From positions 1 through 19,871 of the forward strand of contig JASLXP010000356.1 of the NCBI GenBank assembly GCA_030740295.1: 19,871 nucleotides of DNA, given 5' to 3'. The notes below the pieces were generated by a model. The model was not told the origin of the DNA. It worked only from the letters and a program-made list of their open reading frames with translations, and ran no database searches. Within the stretch, counting starts at the first letter, position 1, and each line of letters starts with the position of its first letter. Below, one piece after another: positions 1 to 8,005 of the stretch. This DNA is from Planctomycetota bacterium. Lineage in GTDB: Bacteria; Planctomycetota; PUPC01; JACPCR01. Both the position numbers and the translations under genes were made by a program.

Positions 1-1724
1 AGCCAGATACGGACACCCGAGACGGACTGCGCGTTGAGGCCGCCGCGAAGAAATGCCTCATTCTCACGGGCCCGGACCTGCCCGAGAGTGGCCGGGGTAT
101 CGATGGCTTTCGCCTCGGTAAAGAAACCGGCGACGTGCAGCATCTCGCCCAGGGCCTTGGCGGATTCGTACTGGCCGAGGGCACCTTCCGCATCAAAGAA
201 GCCGCGGGTCTCAAGGCTCGTTGCGTCAGCAAGAAGCTCACGAGCCTGTTTGAACGTCTGAGACCGGAATGTCCTCAATCGTTCCACAGTTCTCGAGCGG
301 AGCTTCGTTGGCCAGCGGGTATCCGCTGTGGCCTGGTTAAGAATCCGAAGCGCGAGTTGGAGATCTTTGCGTCGGGTCTGGAGCACGGCTGCATCCGAAA
401 CGGACTGTTTCTCTTTGGAATAAAGCTGGGTGGCCCAGAGGACGGATTGCAGGTCTTTGGCGTAGCGGGCCACTTCGTCGCTCTGTCGCTGACGCATCAA
501 TCCTTCGATGATGCGGGAGGCATCCTCATATTTGTCATATTCGATGGCACGGGCGGCGAGCCGGAAATCCTCCCACTGTTTGATCTGCTTTGTCGAGCTC
601 ATCTCGGGCAGGCCGTCGTATTTTTTGATGGCCTGATGGAGGGAGCTCTTGGACTTGGAAGTATCCCCCCGCCTCACTGCTGCTATCCCTCGGATGGCCT
701 TCTCAATCCGCTCCTGTGCGTCCGTTGCGCGCTGAAATTCGAAGGGGAATTTGTCCTGCGGAACCAAAGCCAGATAACGCTGATATTTCGTCTTTGCATC
801 TCTGAGCTTTTCGACGGTGTTTGCTTTTGCTTCGAGCTGCCGCGCTTCCTGATAGTGCTTATCAATATCCCGGCCGGGGGTAGGGCGGCGGAAGAATATA
901 TAGCTTCCGCCTTCCTGATGGCCGGAGTCCTTCAACACTCCGAGGTAGGGCGTCGAGCGGGTCAGGCCGGGCGCGAAGTTGGCGTAGAGTTTGAGCGTGC
1001 CGAGCCAATCCTCTCGGTTCGCCTCCAACTCGCCGATGAAGTGATAGGCGAACGCGCTATGCTGGCCAATCTCCTGATCCGGTACTTCTTCGAGCCCACC
1101 GGAGGTGATGACCTCTCTCGATTTCCTGCCGTAGGCTTTACGGTAATAGTCATTCTTGATCTCGGGTCGGGCAGCACTGCGGAAATTCTGCAACAGGTCG
1201 CCGGAGAAACAGGCATCCGCCACAAGGAGGACGTGCCGGCATTTGAAGGAGCTCATGTAGCCCTTCAGATCGGCTGTGCTGAGCCAGTTTTCCTGGTCGA
1301 TCGGATCCTTGCCTGCATCGTGGGGAAGCCAGAAACCGACATTGTTCCGGGCATAGTCACCGTGGCCTGCGTAGTACACCAGGAGGGTGTCGTGAGGCTG
1401 GAGCACGTCTAGCAGTTGGACAAGGGCCCGTTTGATGTTTCGCCGGGTGGCCTGTTCGTCGAGGAGCTCGATGGTGTGCTCCGGGTGGTACCAATATTTT
1501 TCGTACAAAACCTTCTTCAGCGCTTTAGAGTCATTTACCGGCGCTTTCAGGTTGTCAAAATTCTTGTATTTATTGATGCCGACCAGGAGGAGCCAGTTAT
1601 CGCCGATGATGGTTTTCTTGTCAGGCGCTTTGGGCCTGACGGCTATCCCTCTGGTATTTTCGGCGAGGAGAGGCGAGAGGCAGGCCAGAATGGCTAAGAG
1701 GCAGGGGTGCGTTGTTCCGGTCAC
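1..1724 (-). CDS. Secreted caspase-family (peptidase C14) protein with helical C-terminal region, 3' end cut by window edge
   Basis: The reading frame is open from a GTG at 1724 to the left edge, giving 574 residues with no stop, so the C-terminus is missing. An in-frame TGA lies a few codons upstream of the GTG, and I see no better start. Residues 8-21 are a hydrophobic signal-peptide core ending in Leu-Leu-Ala, so the protein is probably exported. Residues about 36-285 form a caspase-like domain. It opens with the beta strand WLLLVGINKY, has the catalytic His in YYAGHGD (His121) and the catalytic Cys in VADACFSG (Cys172), and ends near GGSYIFFRR. Residues about 285-574 are charged, helical and TPR-like in texture, probably a scaffold or interaction region. 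Caspase-fold bacterial peptidases (orthocaspases) usually cleave after Arg or Lys; specificity and substrate here are unknown. The gene is divergent from lptD. Confidence 0.88.
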   Translation of the reverse strand, partial: MTGTTHPCLLAILACLSPLLAENTRGIAVRPKAPDKKTIIGDNWLLLVGINKYKNFDNLKAPVNDSKALKKVLYEKYWYHPEHTIELLDEQATRRNIKRALVQLLDVLQPHDTLLVYYAGHGDYARNNVGFWLPHDAGKDPIDQENWLSTADLKGYMSSFKCRHVLLVADACFSGDLLQNFRSAARPEIKNDYYRKAYGRKSREVITSGGLEEVPDQEIGQHSAFAYHFIGELEANREDWLGTLKLYANFAPGLTRSTPYLGVLKDSGHQEGGSYIFFRRPTPGRDIDKHYQEARQLEAKANTVEKLRDAKTKYQRYLALVPQDKFPFEFQRATDAQERIEKAIRGIAAVRRGDTSKSKSSLHQAIKKYDGLPEMSSTKQIKQWEDFRLAARAIEYDKYEDASRIIEGLMRQRQSDEVARYAKDLQSVLWATQLYSKEKQSVSDAAVLQTRRKDLQLALRILNQATADTRWPTKLRSRTVERLRTFRSQTFKQARELLADATSLETRGFFDAEGALGQYESAKALGEMLHVAGFFTEAKAIDTPATLGQVRARENEAFLRGGLNAQSVSGVRIW

Positions 1725-1896
1725 AGGGATTCTCGACGTTGGATTTCAGGTTGGATCCACTACTCAGGATTCTAACATCCGATGGCATTCATGAAAGGGG
1801 AGACACGCCGGAGGATCGAGCAGATCATCCCTATATCACCGGGCTCTCAGATGGAGCGACAGACATTCGGTTCTTTTTGCAGGAGACACCGGTCCT

Positions 1897-1925
1897 TTGA
1901 CACTGTCAGATGTCATCCATATAAG
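1897..1925 (+). promoter_or_regulatory. Sigma70-type promoter for lptD-coaD
   Basis: A perfect -35 box TTGACA (1897-1902) is followed by a 17-bp spacer and the -10 box TATAAG (1920-1925). This is close to consensus with ideal spacing. Transcription would start near 1932, just upstream of lptD and pointing into it. The motif is seen directly; its use is inferred. Confidence 0.7.
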
Positions 1926-1939
1926 GGGCGGGCCTCACC

Positions 1940-2005
1940 GTGCCGATTAAGTGGAGAACGATCTGCGCCGCAATCGTCCTTGGAACCTTGGCTTGCCACC
2001 AATGA
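1940..2005 (+). CDS. Possible 21-codon leader peptide coupled to lptD
   Basis: A GTG at 1940 opens a 21-codon frame, MPIKWRTICAAIVLGTLACH followed by Gln and TGA. The peptide resembles an N-terminal signal: Lys and Arg first, then a hydrophobic stretch ending Leu-Ala-Cys. Its stop codon overlaps the ATG at 2002 of lptD as ATGA, the usual arrangement for translational coupling. The predicted transcription start near 1932 leaves almost no leader before the GTG, and I see no Shine-Dalgarno. It could be a coupled leader, a decayed lipoprotein start, or chance. Confidence 0.25.
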   Translation: MPIKWRTICAAIVLGTLACHQ

Positions 2006-4260
2006 TTCTGGAACCAGACCCAACAAGAAAAACCACGCGCAGGCGTCTGAAATGGCTCGGATTTTTTGTGTGGATGTTCATCACAGGGGGGCAGAGCGAG
2101 ACTACGTCAGGGATTACCGGGGTCGAGGTCGATGCGGATGAGTTCGAGATCGTGGAGGGCGGTGATGTCATGATGGCGGTCGGAAACGTGATTGCGCGCA
2201 AGGGCGACACCACTATCCGGGCTGACCGGGTCGTTGTATGGGAAGGGAAGTCTGAGATTTACGCGGAGGGCAACGTCTCGCTCACCGAAACCAACACCCT
2301 GAGCTACGCAAACAAGCTGCTCTACAACTGGGAAGATCGCAAGGGCCTGATTTTCGACACGAATCTCCACCGGGTACGACCCCAAAGACCGGTAAACTGG
2401 CACGTGAAATCCGAAAAAGTGGAACAGCAAGGGCCGGACGTGATCAAGGCGAAACGGGCAAGAATCACGACGTGCAATTTCAAAGTACCGCATCAACATT
2501 TCACCGCCAGTTCGATCGTATTCAAGGATGGGCACAGTGTCGTCTTCAAGAATGCGGTCTTCCGAGTGCACAAGATCCCGGTCTTTTATCTGCCCTACTT
2601 TTATCGTGACCTGAAGTATCCGTGGCCCTGGTTTCATTTCGGGTTTGGCAGCTCTTCCGAATTTGGGACGTTCATTCAGACAGATCTGGGCGTGGAGGTA
2701 TACCCGGGAGTGAACCTGCTCTTCGACCTCGATAACTACACCGACCGGGGAATCGGTAAAGGGATCAACGTGGAATACGAATCCAGCCGCAGAATTGGTT
2801 TCGTGGATACTTATTCCATCAAGGACGGTGGCCGGGATTTCGCCAGCATTCCGCTCGAAGAGGACGATCGTTATCGGATTAAACTATTTCATCGAGAGCT
2901 GCTGACAGATACCAGCTACGACGCTCTCCTCGATCATGAAGGTGAATTTTTTCTCGGCAGATGGACCGCGGATCTCGAGATTCAGGATTTCTCGGACAAC
3001 AACTTCTACCGTGAATTTTTCGAATACGAGTCCCTTTATCAGAAAGAGCCTGAAAATCAGCTCTTCATTCACGGCAACTGGGAAAACTCCTCCCTGAGTT
3101 TCCTCGGCCATCTCAGGGTCAATGAGTTTCCCAACCTCTCTCAAAGCGAACAGCGAAGCGCCAGCACGAACGTCCCGGGCCAGACCGAATACCTGCCACG
3201 GATAGCGTACGACCTTCTATCCCAACCGGTCTGGCAGGACCGGCTTCTGTTCACCTTTGGCGCCGAGTTTGCCAGGCTGAGACGTAGATTTGACGATGAC
3301 TTGAATCTCAGCGGGGCCGACCTTCTTTCTGACTTCAGGAGTATTGACCGGCTGGATTTTGACTCGGAGCTCTCCGCGCCATTCAAGCTGAATTTCCTTC
3401 ACATCGAACCGTTCATCTTCAGCCGTGAGACGTTTTTCAGTGAATCAATTCAACAGGCGAACAGCGATTGGAGAACTGCCTATGGGGCAGGATTACGGCT
3501 CTCAAGCGAGTTCTGGCGGCTGTTCGATTTCCAAAGCAAATGGTGGCAAATCGATCGCCTCATGCATCGCCTGGTTCCTGAAGTGACCTTCCTTTCCATC
3601 CAGGGAGTAGATAATCCGGCCAACAGCCTCATCTTCTTTGACGGAGTCGACACCCTTGAACCGGTAGACAAGGTCACGCTCAACCTCTTCAACGTCCTTG
3701 AAACCAAGAGAGCGGATCAGATATACCGGCTTCTCGAATTCGATGTGCTCACGAATTACTTCCCCAACAGTCGGCGTGACAATAACAACGATTCGTTTAG
3801 TGATGTGGAAACCGACCTCAGGTGGTACGTACACCCAAGGCTGTATGTATTCAATGACAACGAGATCGGCACAGACCCGATCCAATTCAAAGTCATGAAC
3901 GTCGGGATGAGCTCCAGCCCGGTCAGAGGATTTGTGATGGGCTTAAGTCAAAGGTACAGCCGTGACGACAGCAACCGGACCATCTGGTCGGCGCGTATCT
4001 CACCCAGTAAAAGGTGGGAGTTCTATCTGCAACAGGATTATGAATGGAATCAGAAAGAATACTTTGATTTTCAGGTTGCCCTGCGCAGGGTTTTTCACGA
4101 TTGGATAGTAGAATTTGGCTTTGATGAAGACCGTGGAAGAGATGATCGGACCTTATTCTTCTTCATTGGGCCAAGAGCCGGGCTCGAGGGGAAGAGTTCA
4201 CGCTCCCTGCGGTCCCAGTCATTTGTAGGAGGAGACAACAGTCAGAGGAGGAGGCGTTAG
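2002..4260 (+). CDS. lptD: LPS-assembly outer-membrane protein LptD (OstA/Imp)
   Basis: LptD is the outer-membrane beta-barrel that, with LptE, inserts lipopolysaccharide into the outer leaflet. The protein has 752 residues from the ATG at 2002, against about 780 in Escherichia coli. I prefer this start because it places RRRLK and the hydrophobic run LGFFVWMFITGG near the N-terminus as a signal peptide. A GTG at 1951 in the same frame would add 17 residues and push the hydrophobic core too far in. An OstA/LptA-like beta-jellyroll follows at about residues 40-140 (VEVDADEFEIVEGGDVMMAV onward). The long C-terminal part is rich in alternating aromatic and polar strands typical of the barrel. Neither start has a clear Shine-Dalgarno. 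A near-consensus promoter lies upstream and coaD follows after 11 bases, so the two are probably co-transcribed. I see no lptA, lptC or lptE beside it. Confidence 0.9.
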   Translation: MILEPDPTRKTTRRRLKWLGFFVWMFITGGQSETTSGITGVEVDADEFEIVEGGDVMMAVGNVIARKGDTTIRADRVVVWEGKSEIYAEGNVSLTETNTLSYANKLLYNWEDRKGLIFDTNLHRVRPQRPVNWHVKSEKVEQQGPDVIKAKRARITTCNFKVPHQHFTASSIVFKDGHSVVFKNAVFRVHKIPVFYLPYFYRDLKYPWPWFHFGFGSSSEFGTFIQTDLGVEVYPGVNLLFDLDNYTDRGIGKGINVEYESSRRIGFVDTYSIKDGGRDFASIPLEEDDRYRIKLFHRELLTDTSYDALLDHEGEFFLGRWTADLEIQDFSDNNFYREFFEYESLYQKEPENQLFIHGNWENSSLSFLGHLRVNEFPNLSQSEQRSASTNVPGQTEYLPRIAYDLLSQPVWQDRLLFTFGAEFARLRRRFDDDLNLSGADLLSDFRSIDRLDFDSELSAPFKLNFLHIEPFIFSRETFFSESIQQANSDWRTAYGAGLRLSSEFWRLFDFQSKWWQIDRLMHRLVPEVTFLSIQGVDNPANSLIFFDGVDTLEPVDKVTLNLFNVLETKRADQIYRLLEFDVLTNYFPNSRRDNNNDSFSDVETDLRWYVHPRLYVFNDNEIGTDPIQFKVMNVGMSSSPVRGFVMGLSQRYSRDDSNRTIWSARISPSKRWEFYLQQDYEWNQKEYFDFQVALRRVFHDWIVEFGFDEDRGRDDRTLFFFIGPRAGLEGKSSRSLRSQSFVGGDNSQRRRR

Positions 4261-4271
4261 CCCATCGAATC

Positions 4272-4751
4272 ATGAAGAAAGCACTCTACCCAGGCAGTTT
4301 TGACCCAATTACCTACGGCCATCTGGATCTGATCCGCCGAGGGGCACAGACCTTTGATCATCTGGTAGTCGCGGTGGCCAGGAACACAGGGAAGGAATCC
4401 ATGTTCACCCCGGAGGAGAGGGTTGAAATCATTGAGTCGCTCACCCGGGAGCTCGCCAATATCGAAGTCGCCCAGTTCGATGGGATGACGGTCGATTTTG
4501 CCCGCCAGCATGGCTGCGGGGTCATCCTGAGGGGCCTGCGCACGATGGCTGATTTTGAGTACGAATCGCAGCTCGCATTCATCAATCGGACCCTGGCGCC
4601 CGATGTAGAAACTGTCCTGCTGATGTCCAGCCAGGAGTACACCTTCGTGAGCTCAAAATGGATAAGAGAGGCCGTCATCTTCGGCTCGGACGTCAGCCAG
4701 TTCGTGCCCAAGTCAGTGGCCGAACAGCTCAGAGAGCGAGCCGGAAAATAG
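4272..4751 (+). CDS. coaD: Phosphopantetheine adenylyltransferase
   Basis: CoaD transfers AMP from ATP to 4'-phosphopantetheine to make dephospho-CoA, the penultimate step of coenzyme A synthesis, in the cytoplasm. The 159-residue length is standard. The nucleotidyltransferase signature PGSFDPITYGHLD spans residues 7-19 and includes His17 of the (T/H)xGH motif. The RGLR motif is at 87-90, followed by the conserved ADFEYE. The C-terminal segment VSSKWIREAVIFGSDVSQFV corresponds to the family's ATP-binding S-S-x-x-[LIV]-R-E region. Purine-rich AGGAGGAGG at about 4246-4254, inside the end of lptD, is the likely ribosome site although the spacing is long. The gene follows lptD closely and converges on the MBL-STAS gene, with only 4 bases between the two stop codons. 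Confidence 0.97.
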   Translation: MKKALYPGSFDPITYGHLDLIRRGAQTFDHLVVAVARNTGKESMFTPEERVEIIESLTRELANIEVAQFDGMTVDFARQHGCGVILRGLRTMADFEYESQLAFINRTLAPDVETVLLMSSQEYTFVSSKWIREAVIFGSDVSQFVPKSVAEQLRERAGK

Positions 4752-4755
4752 CCGC

Positions 4756-5940
4756 CTATACCACCTCGACGACCTCCGTAAACCGGGTCACCCTCAATAC
4801 CTCCAGCACCACTTCGTTCACGTTCTCGAAGATGAGAGGTACATCGTTTTTCTGAGTGTGACCGAGGATCTTGCCTAGGACCCCGAGGCAAACGGAATTC
4901 AACCTTTCCACCCTTTTGAAATCCATCGTCACCTGGCCGGTATCTTCCTTGACAGAATCGATGACCTTCCGACCGAACGCACTGGATGAAAACACCGTGA
5001 TGGATGCGGGGCACTGGACATGGATCGTGTCAAACCGGCGTTCGACCTGAAAACCAGCCTCCGGGCCGGACACATGGACCTCTCTGTCAGGCCGCACGGC
5101 TTTGAACCGCTTGGTATCAGTGCGGTGGGTGAACAGTTCAAGGTCGCGAGTAGCCGCCACGCAATGTGGCCATTCCTGGTTGGCCCGATACAGAAGATCG
5201 TCCATGAAGTCATCATCATGTTCGGGCGCGTGATGAAATAGAACCAGGGTCCGGACACCCGCCTCCTTGCAGACGGCAATCCCAGTTTCATAAGTGCTGT
5301 GCCCCCAATTCCGGTACTTTTCGTATTCTTCGGGCGCAAAGTGACTATCATGAATCAGGTATTCCGCGTCGTGACAGAGCTCTATCAGCTTGGGCTGCAA
5401 GTCGTCAGGGGTGTGTTCGGTGTCAGGACAGAAGACGACGGCCGAGCCCTCATGTTCGATGCGATAGGCCAGCGCGCCCTGCGGGTGATTCACCACGCAG
5501 CACGAGACCGTAATGCCCTGAATCTCACGGGTGCCTTCCAGAATATCCTGAAAATGCAACTGCCTGGCGATAGCCTCGAAATGGACTGGAAAATAGAGCT
5601 CGCCCATCAGCCCCCTCAGGCTTTCCTCTACCCGGCCATCGGCCTTGAAGAGCCCGTAAAAGGTGAAGGAGTTGCCCGGAACGAAAGCCGGCGCGAAGAA
5701 AGGAAAGCCCTGAATGTGATCCCAATGCCCGTGAGTGAGCAGAATGTTACTGCTTATCGGCCCATTGGAGTCTGTGATTAACTCCATACCCAGGCGCCGG
5801 ATGCCGGTGCCAGTGTCCAAAATCAGTCTTTTGCCTCCTGAAGTCCGAATCTCCACGCACGTCGTATCCCCGCCGTACTTCATATGGTCCGGATCCGGTG
5901 TCGGCGTGCTGCCTCTTGTTCCCCAGAATTTTATCTGCAT
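4756..5940 (-). CDS. Metallo-beta-lactamase-fold hydrolase fused to a C-terminal STAS domain
   Basis: The protein has 394 residues. Residues 1-275 are a metallo-beta-lactamase-fold hydrolase with the dinuclear metal motif THGHWDH (His70, His72, Asp74, His75), then His152, Asp173 and His214 or His236 as likely remaining ligands. The opening MQIKFWGTRGSTPTP matches the RNase Z/phosphodiesterase-like branch of the fold; the substrate is unknown. Residues about 303-394 look like a STAS domain (SpoIIAA/anti-sigma-antagonist type): VTMDFKRVERLNSVCLGVLG followed by a strand-helix ending LRVTRFTEVVEVV. In SpoIIAA the equivalent loop reads D-S-S-G-L-G and the second Ser is phosphorylated; here that position appears to be Val350. 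The start is supported by GGGAG five bases upstream of the ATG. The gene is transcribed alone, converging on coaD. It may act as a signalling or stress hydrolase, but that is inference. Confidence 0.85.
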   Translation of the reverse strand: MQIKFWGTRGSTPTPDPDHMKYGGDTTCVEIRTSGGKRLILDTGTGIRRLGMELITDSNGPISSNILLTHGHWDHIQGFPFFAPAFVPGNSFTFYGLFKADGRVEESLRGLMGELYFPVHFEAIARQLHFQDILEGTREIQGITVSCCVVNHPQGALAYRIEHEGSAVVFCPDTEHTPDDLQPKLIELCHDAEYLIHDSHFAPEEYEKYRNWGHSTYETGIAVCKEAGVRTLVLFHHAPEHDDDFMDDLLYRANQEWPHCVAATRDLELFTHRTDTKRFKAVRPDREVHVSGPEAGFQVERRFDTIHVQCPASITVFSSSAFGRKVIDSVKEDTGQVTMDFKRVERLNSVCLGVLGKILGHTQKNDVPLIFENVNEVVLEVLRVTRFTEVVEVV

Positions 5941-6161
5941 AGAACTCCCTTTCCGTGGAGCTTCGCTGTGACCATCTACAGACTGGGAAGATAACGATTT
6001 AACGTTTCAATTCCAGCCTATAAACACCTGCATGGCAGTTACAAACGTGAGTCTGACATGGACCGCGTGCCCTGTTGCCCCCTCAGAGGCCCTACCTATA
6101 CTCCGCCCCCTTGCCACAGATTTGCCTGCCATCAGATTCGCTCTTGACCGATCCATTGGAA
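5941..6161. other. Intergenic region between divergent MBL-STAS gene and nadC
   Basis: This 221-base gap must carry the promoters for the MBL-STAS gene (leftward) and nadC (rightward). I see no convincing -35/-10 pair, terminator or RNA gene. The nadC frame stays open upstream to a TTG at 6075, but the residues it would add do not resemble NadC, so I treat that stretch as noncoding. Confidence 0.5.
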
Positions 6162-7061
6162 ATGCTGACACCACCGGATAGCTCGCACTACGATGCTCTG
6201 CTCCAGGCAGCGTTCGCTGAAGATGTGGGCAGCGGCGATTGCACAACGCAGGCTCTGGTCTCTAAAGACGAACGAGGCGTTGGCACTTTTCAGTTCAGAC
6301 AGAATGGCATACTTGCCGGCGGCATCATGCTCGAGCCCGTCTTTCGAAAGATGAATGACGACATCCAGGTGGAGTTGCACACGGAAGACGGAGAATTCAT
6401 CCAGGAAGGGGCGATTATCGCCCTTGTAACAGGCCCCCTGCAGGCATTATTGGCAGCAGAGCGAATCGCTCTGAACTTCGTGCAAAGACTCTCCGGAATA
6501 GCAACTCTGACAAACACTTACGTCAACGCCGTTTCAGATTGCCCGGCGGAAATCCTGGATACTCGCAAGACACTGCCCGGCTGGCGGGGCCTGGCCAAAT
6601 TTGCGGTCAGAGCCGGTGGGGGCAGGAATCATCGAATAGGACTTTATGACCAGGTGATGATCAAGGACAACCATCTGGCTGTTATTCAAGGCTTGCACCA
6701 CTGCACGCTGCCGGAGGCGGTCGCCCTCTCTGTTACACAGGCACGTGAGCGATGCCCGGATCTGCGAATCGAGGTAGAAGTAGAAGATTTCGAATCGTTC
6801 TGCGCAGCCGTCCATGCCGGGGCGGACATCATCATGCTGGATAATCTGCCTACCATCCAAATGGCCCGGATGGTCGAGCATCTGGATTCTGAACGGTCGC
6901 CCTCCGTCCCAGACCGGCCCATTCTGGAGGCCTCCGGTGGCATTACGTTGGAGAATGTCCATGAAGTTGCCCGCACGGGGGTGGACTGGATATCTGTTGG
7001 CGCGCTCACCCACTCCGCACCTGCCGCGGACATTGCATTGGAGATAACGCAGGTTGGCTGA
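6162..7061 (+). CDS. nadC: Nicotinate-nucleotide pyrophosphorylase (carboxylating), quinolinate phosphoribosyltransferase
   Basis: NadC converts quinolinate and PRPP to nicotinate mononucleotide, CO2 and pyrophosphate in de novo NAD synthesis. From the ATG at 6162 it has 299 residues, close to the usual length of about 280-300. A TTG at 6075 would add 29 residues with no family resemblance. Visible motifs are the N-terminal FAEDVGSGDCTT, the core LNFVQRLSGIAT, the phosphate-binding DTRKTLPGWR (133-142), GGGRNHRIGLYDQVMIKDNH (152-171) and the C-terminal EASGGI barrel-end strand. All conserved basic residues of the active site appear to be present. The stop overlaps the TTG start of birA, so the two form an operon. 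I see no nadA or nadB nearby. Confidence 0.95.
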   Translation: MLTPPDSSHYDALLQAAFAEDVGSGDCTTQALVSKDERGVGTFQFRQNGILAGGIMLEPVFRKMNDDIQVELHTEDGEFIQEGAIIALVTGPLQALLAAERIALNFVQRLSGIATLTNTYVNAVSDCPAEILDTRKTLPGWRGLAKFAVRAGGGRNHRIGLYDQVMIKDNHLAVIQGLHHCTLPEAVALSVTQARERCPDLRIEVEVEDFESFCAAVHAGADIIMLDNLPTIQMARMVEHLDSERSPSVPDRPILEASGGITLENVHEVARTGVDWISVGALTHSAPAADIALEITQVG

Positions 7062-7878
7062 AGATCAGAACATATCGGACAGGCTTGACCCCGATGAGCT
7101 CTCAAGCAGGCTCGGAACGAAGATCATCGGACGGGAAATCCATGTTTACCGAGAGACCGCCAGCACTAATGACATTGCCTGGCAGTTCGCGACAGAGGCC
7201 CGGGAGGGTGTCAGCATTTTTGCCGAGGCCCAGTCTCAGGGCCGCGGCCGCCGGGGACGCACCTGGATTGATTCGGACGGAAAATGCCTGCTCATGTCAA
7301 CCGTCGTCATGCCGGGATTACCGGCCGAAGATTTTAATGTGCTGACGGTCCTGGGCGCAGTCGCAGTGTGCCAGACTCTGCAGGATTCGTGCGGGCTCCG
7401 GCCCACGATCAAATGGCCGAACGATGTCATCGTCAGCGGCAAGAAGATCTGTGGAATCCTGGTCGAAACAAGGCAGGACGACAACAAAGCGCCCGGCACA
7501 TTCGTCATCGGCATCGGACTGAACGTTAACCTGACCCGCGAGCAACTTCCGAAAATCCTGAGAGATCACGCGACATCCATAAGCATGGAACTCGGTGAAG
7601 AAATCGAACGCACCAAATCCGCCAGGCAACTGCTGAGAAACCTGGACTCCCTTTACGGGAACGTAAAAGCAGGAGACTTGGCCGACCTCGAACAGAAGTG
7701 GAAGAAGCTCTGCCTGACCGGCGGTGAGTTCCTGACCCTGGAGCAGAGCGGCAAGACCTATCGCGGCCGCGTCCACGATCTGGACCTCAGAGATGGCCTC
7801 ATCCTCCAACTGGACTCCGGCGTCCTGAAATCATTCCGCGGAGAGCACGTGAGCGTGGTACCGGACATAGAAATCTGA
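7054..7878 (+). CDS. birA: Biotin--[acetyl-CoA-carboxylase] ligase, catalytic form without HTH
   Basis: This enzyme activates biotin as biotinyl-AMP and attaches it to the lysine of biotin carboxyl carrier protein. The protein has 274 residues. It starts at a TTG (7054) overlapping the end of nadC, with GGAG at 7040-7043 at good spacing. Motifs are STND (37-40), the adenylate-binding GRGRRGR (63-69), KWPNDV (120-125) and GKKICGILVE with the catalytic-site Lys131. A small C-terminal beta domain follows at about residues 220-274. There is no N-terminal winged helix, so this is a mono-functional (class I) ligase and not the bifunctional repressor. The use of TTG with overlap suggests translational coupling to nadC. 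Confidence 0.93.
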   Translation: MAEDQNISDRLDPDELSSRLGTKIIGREIHVYRETASTNDIAWQFATEAREGVSIFAEAQSQGRGRRGRTWIDSDGKCLLMSTVVMPGLPAEDFNVLTVLGAVAVCQTLQDSCGLRPTIKWPNDVIVSGKKICGILVETRQDDNKAPGTFVIGIGLNVNLTREQLPKILRDHATSISMELGEEIERTKSARQLLRNLDSLYGNVKAGDLADLEQKWKKLCLTGGEFLTLEQSGKTYRGRVHDLDLRDGLILQLDSGVLKSFRGEHVSVVPDIEI

Positions 7879-7881
7879 AGG

Positions 7882-7996
7882 TTTGCCCTCTATTGTTTTT
7901 GCCCTCTGTTGTTTTTGCCTTCCATTTTTTTGCCATTCTCTTCCGTCTCAATTCCATTTTTTTGCCTTCCATTTTTTTGCCTTTCCCTTCCATCTC
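7882..7996. repeat. T-rich tandem repeat, period about 16 bp
   Basis: TTTGCC recurs at 7882, 7898, 7914, 7929, 7961 and 7976: steps of 16, 16, 15, 32 and 15 bases, so one unit in the 32-base step has decayed. Typical unit: TTTGCCTTCCATTTTT. The array fills the space between the convergent ends of birA and the lyase. The minus strand is correspondingly A/G-rich. It holds no credible gene, and I see no stem-loop terminator in it. Confidence 0.75.
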
Positions 7997-8005
7997 CATT
8001 CAAAC

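Noticed and set aside
135..1412. 425-residue plus-strand open frame opposite the caspase gene
   Set aside because: The minus strand carries an intact caspase domain with both catalytic motifs through the same bases. The plus-strand translation resembles no family and is a codon-bias shadow.
4358..5014. 218-residue minus-strand frame across coaD and the end of the MBL-STAS gene
   Set aside because: It overlaps two clearly conserved genes in other frames and shows no domain.
6075..6161. TTG-initiated 29-residue N-terminal extension of NadC
   Set aside because: The added residues do not resemble NadC, and the ATG at 6162 gives the normal length.
7882..7996. CRISPR-like array
   Set aside because: The unit is about 16 bases, T-rich and has no unique spacers; it is a simple tandem repeat.
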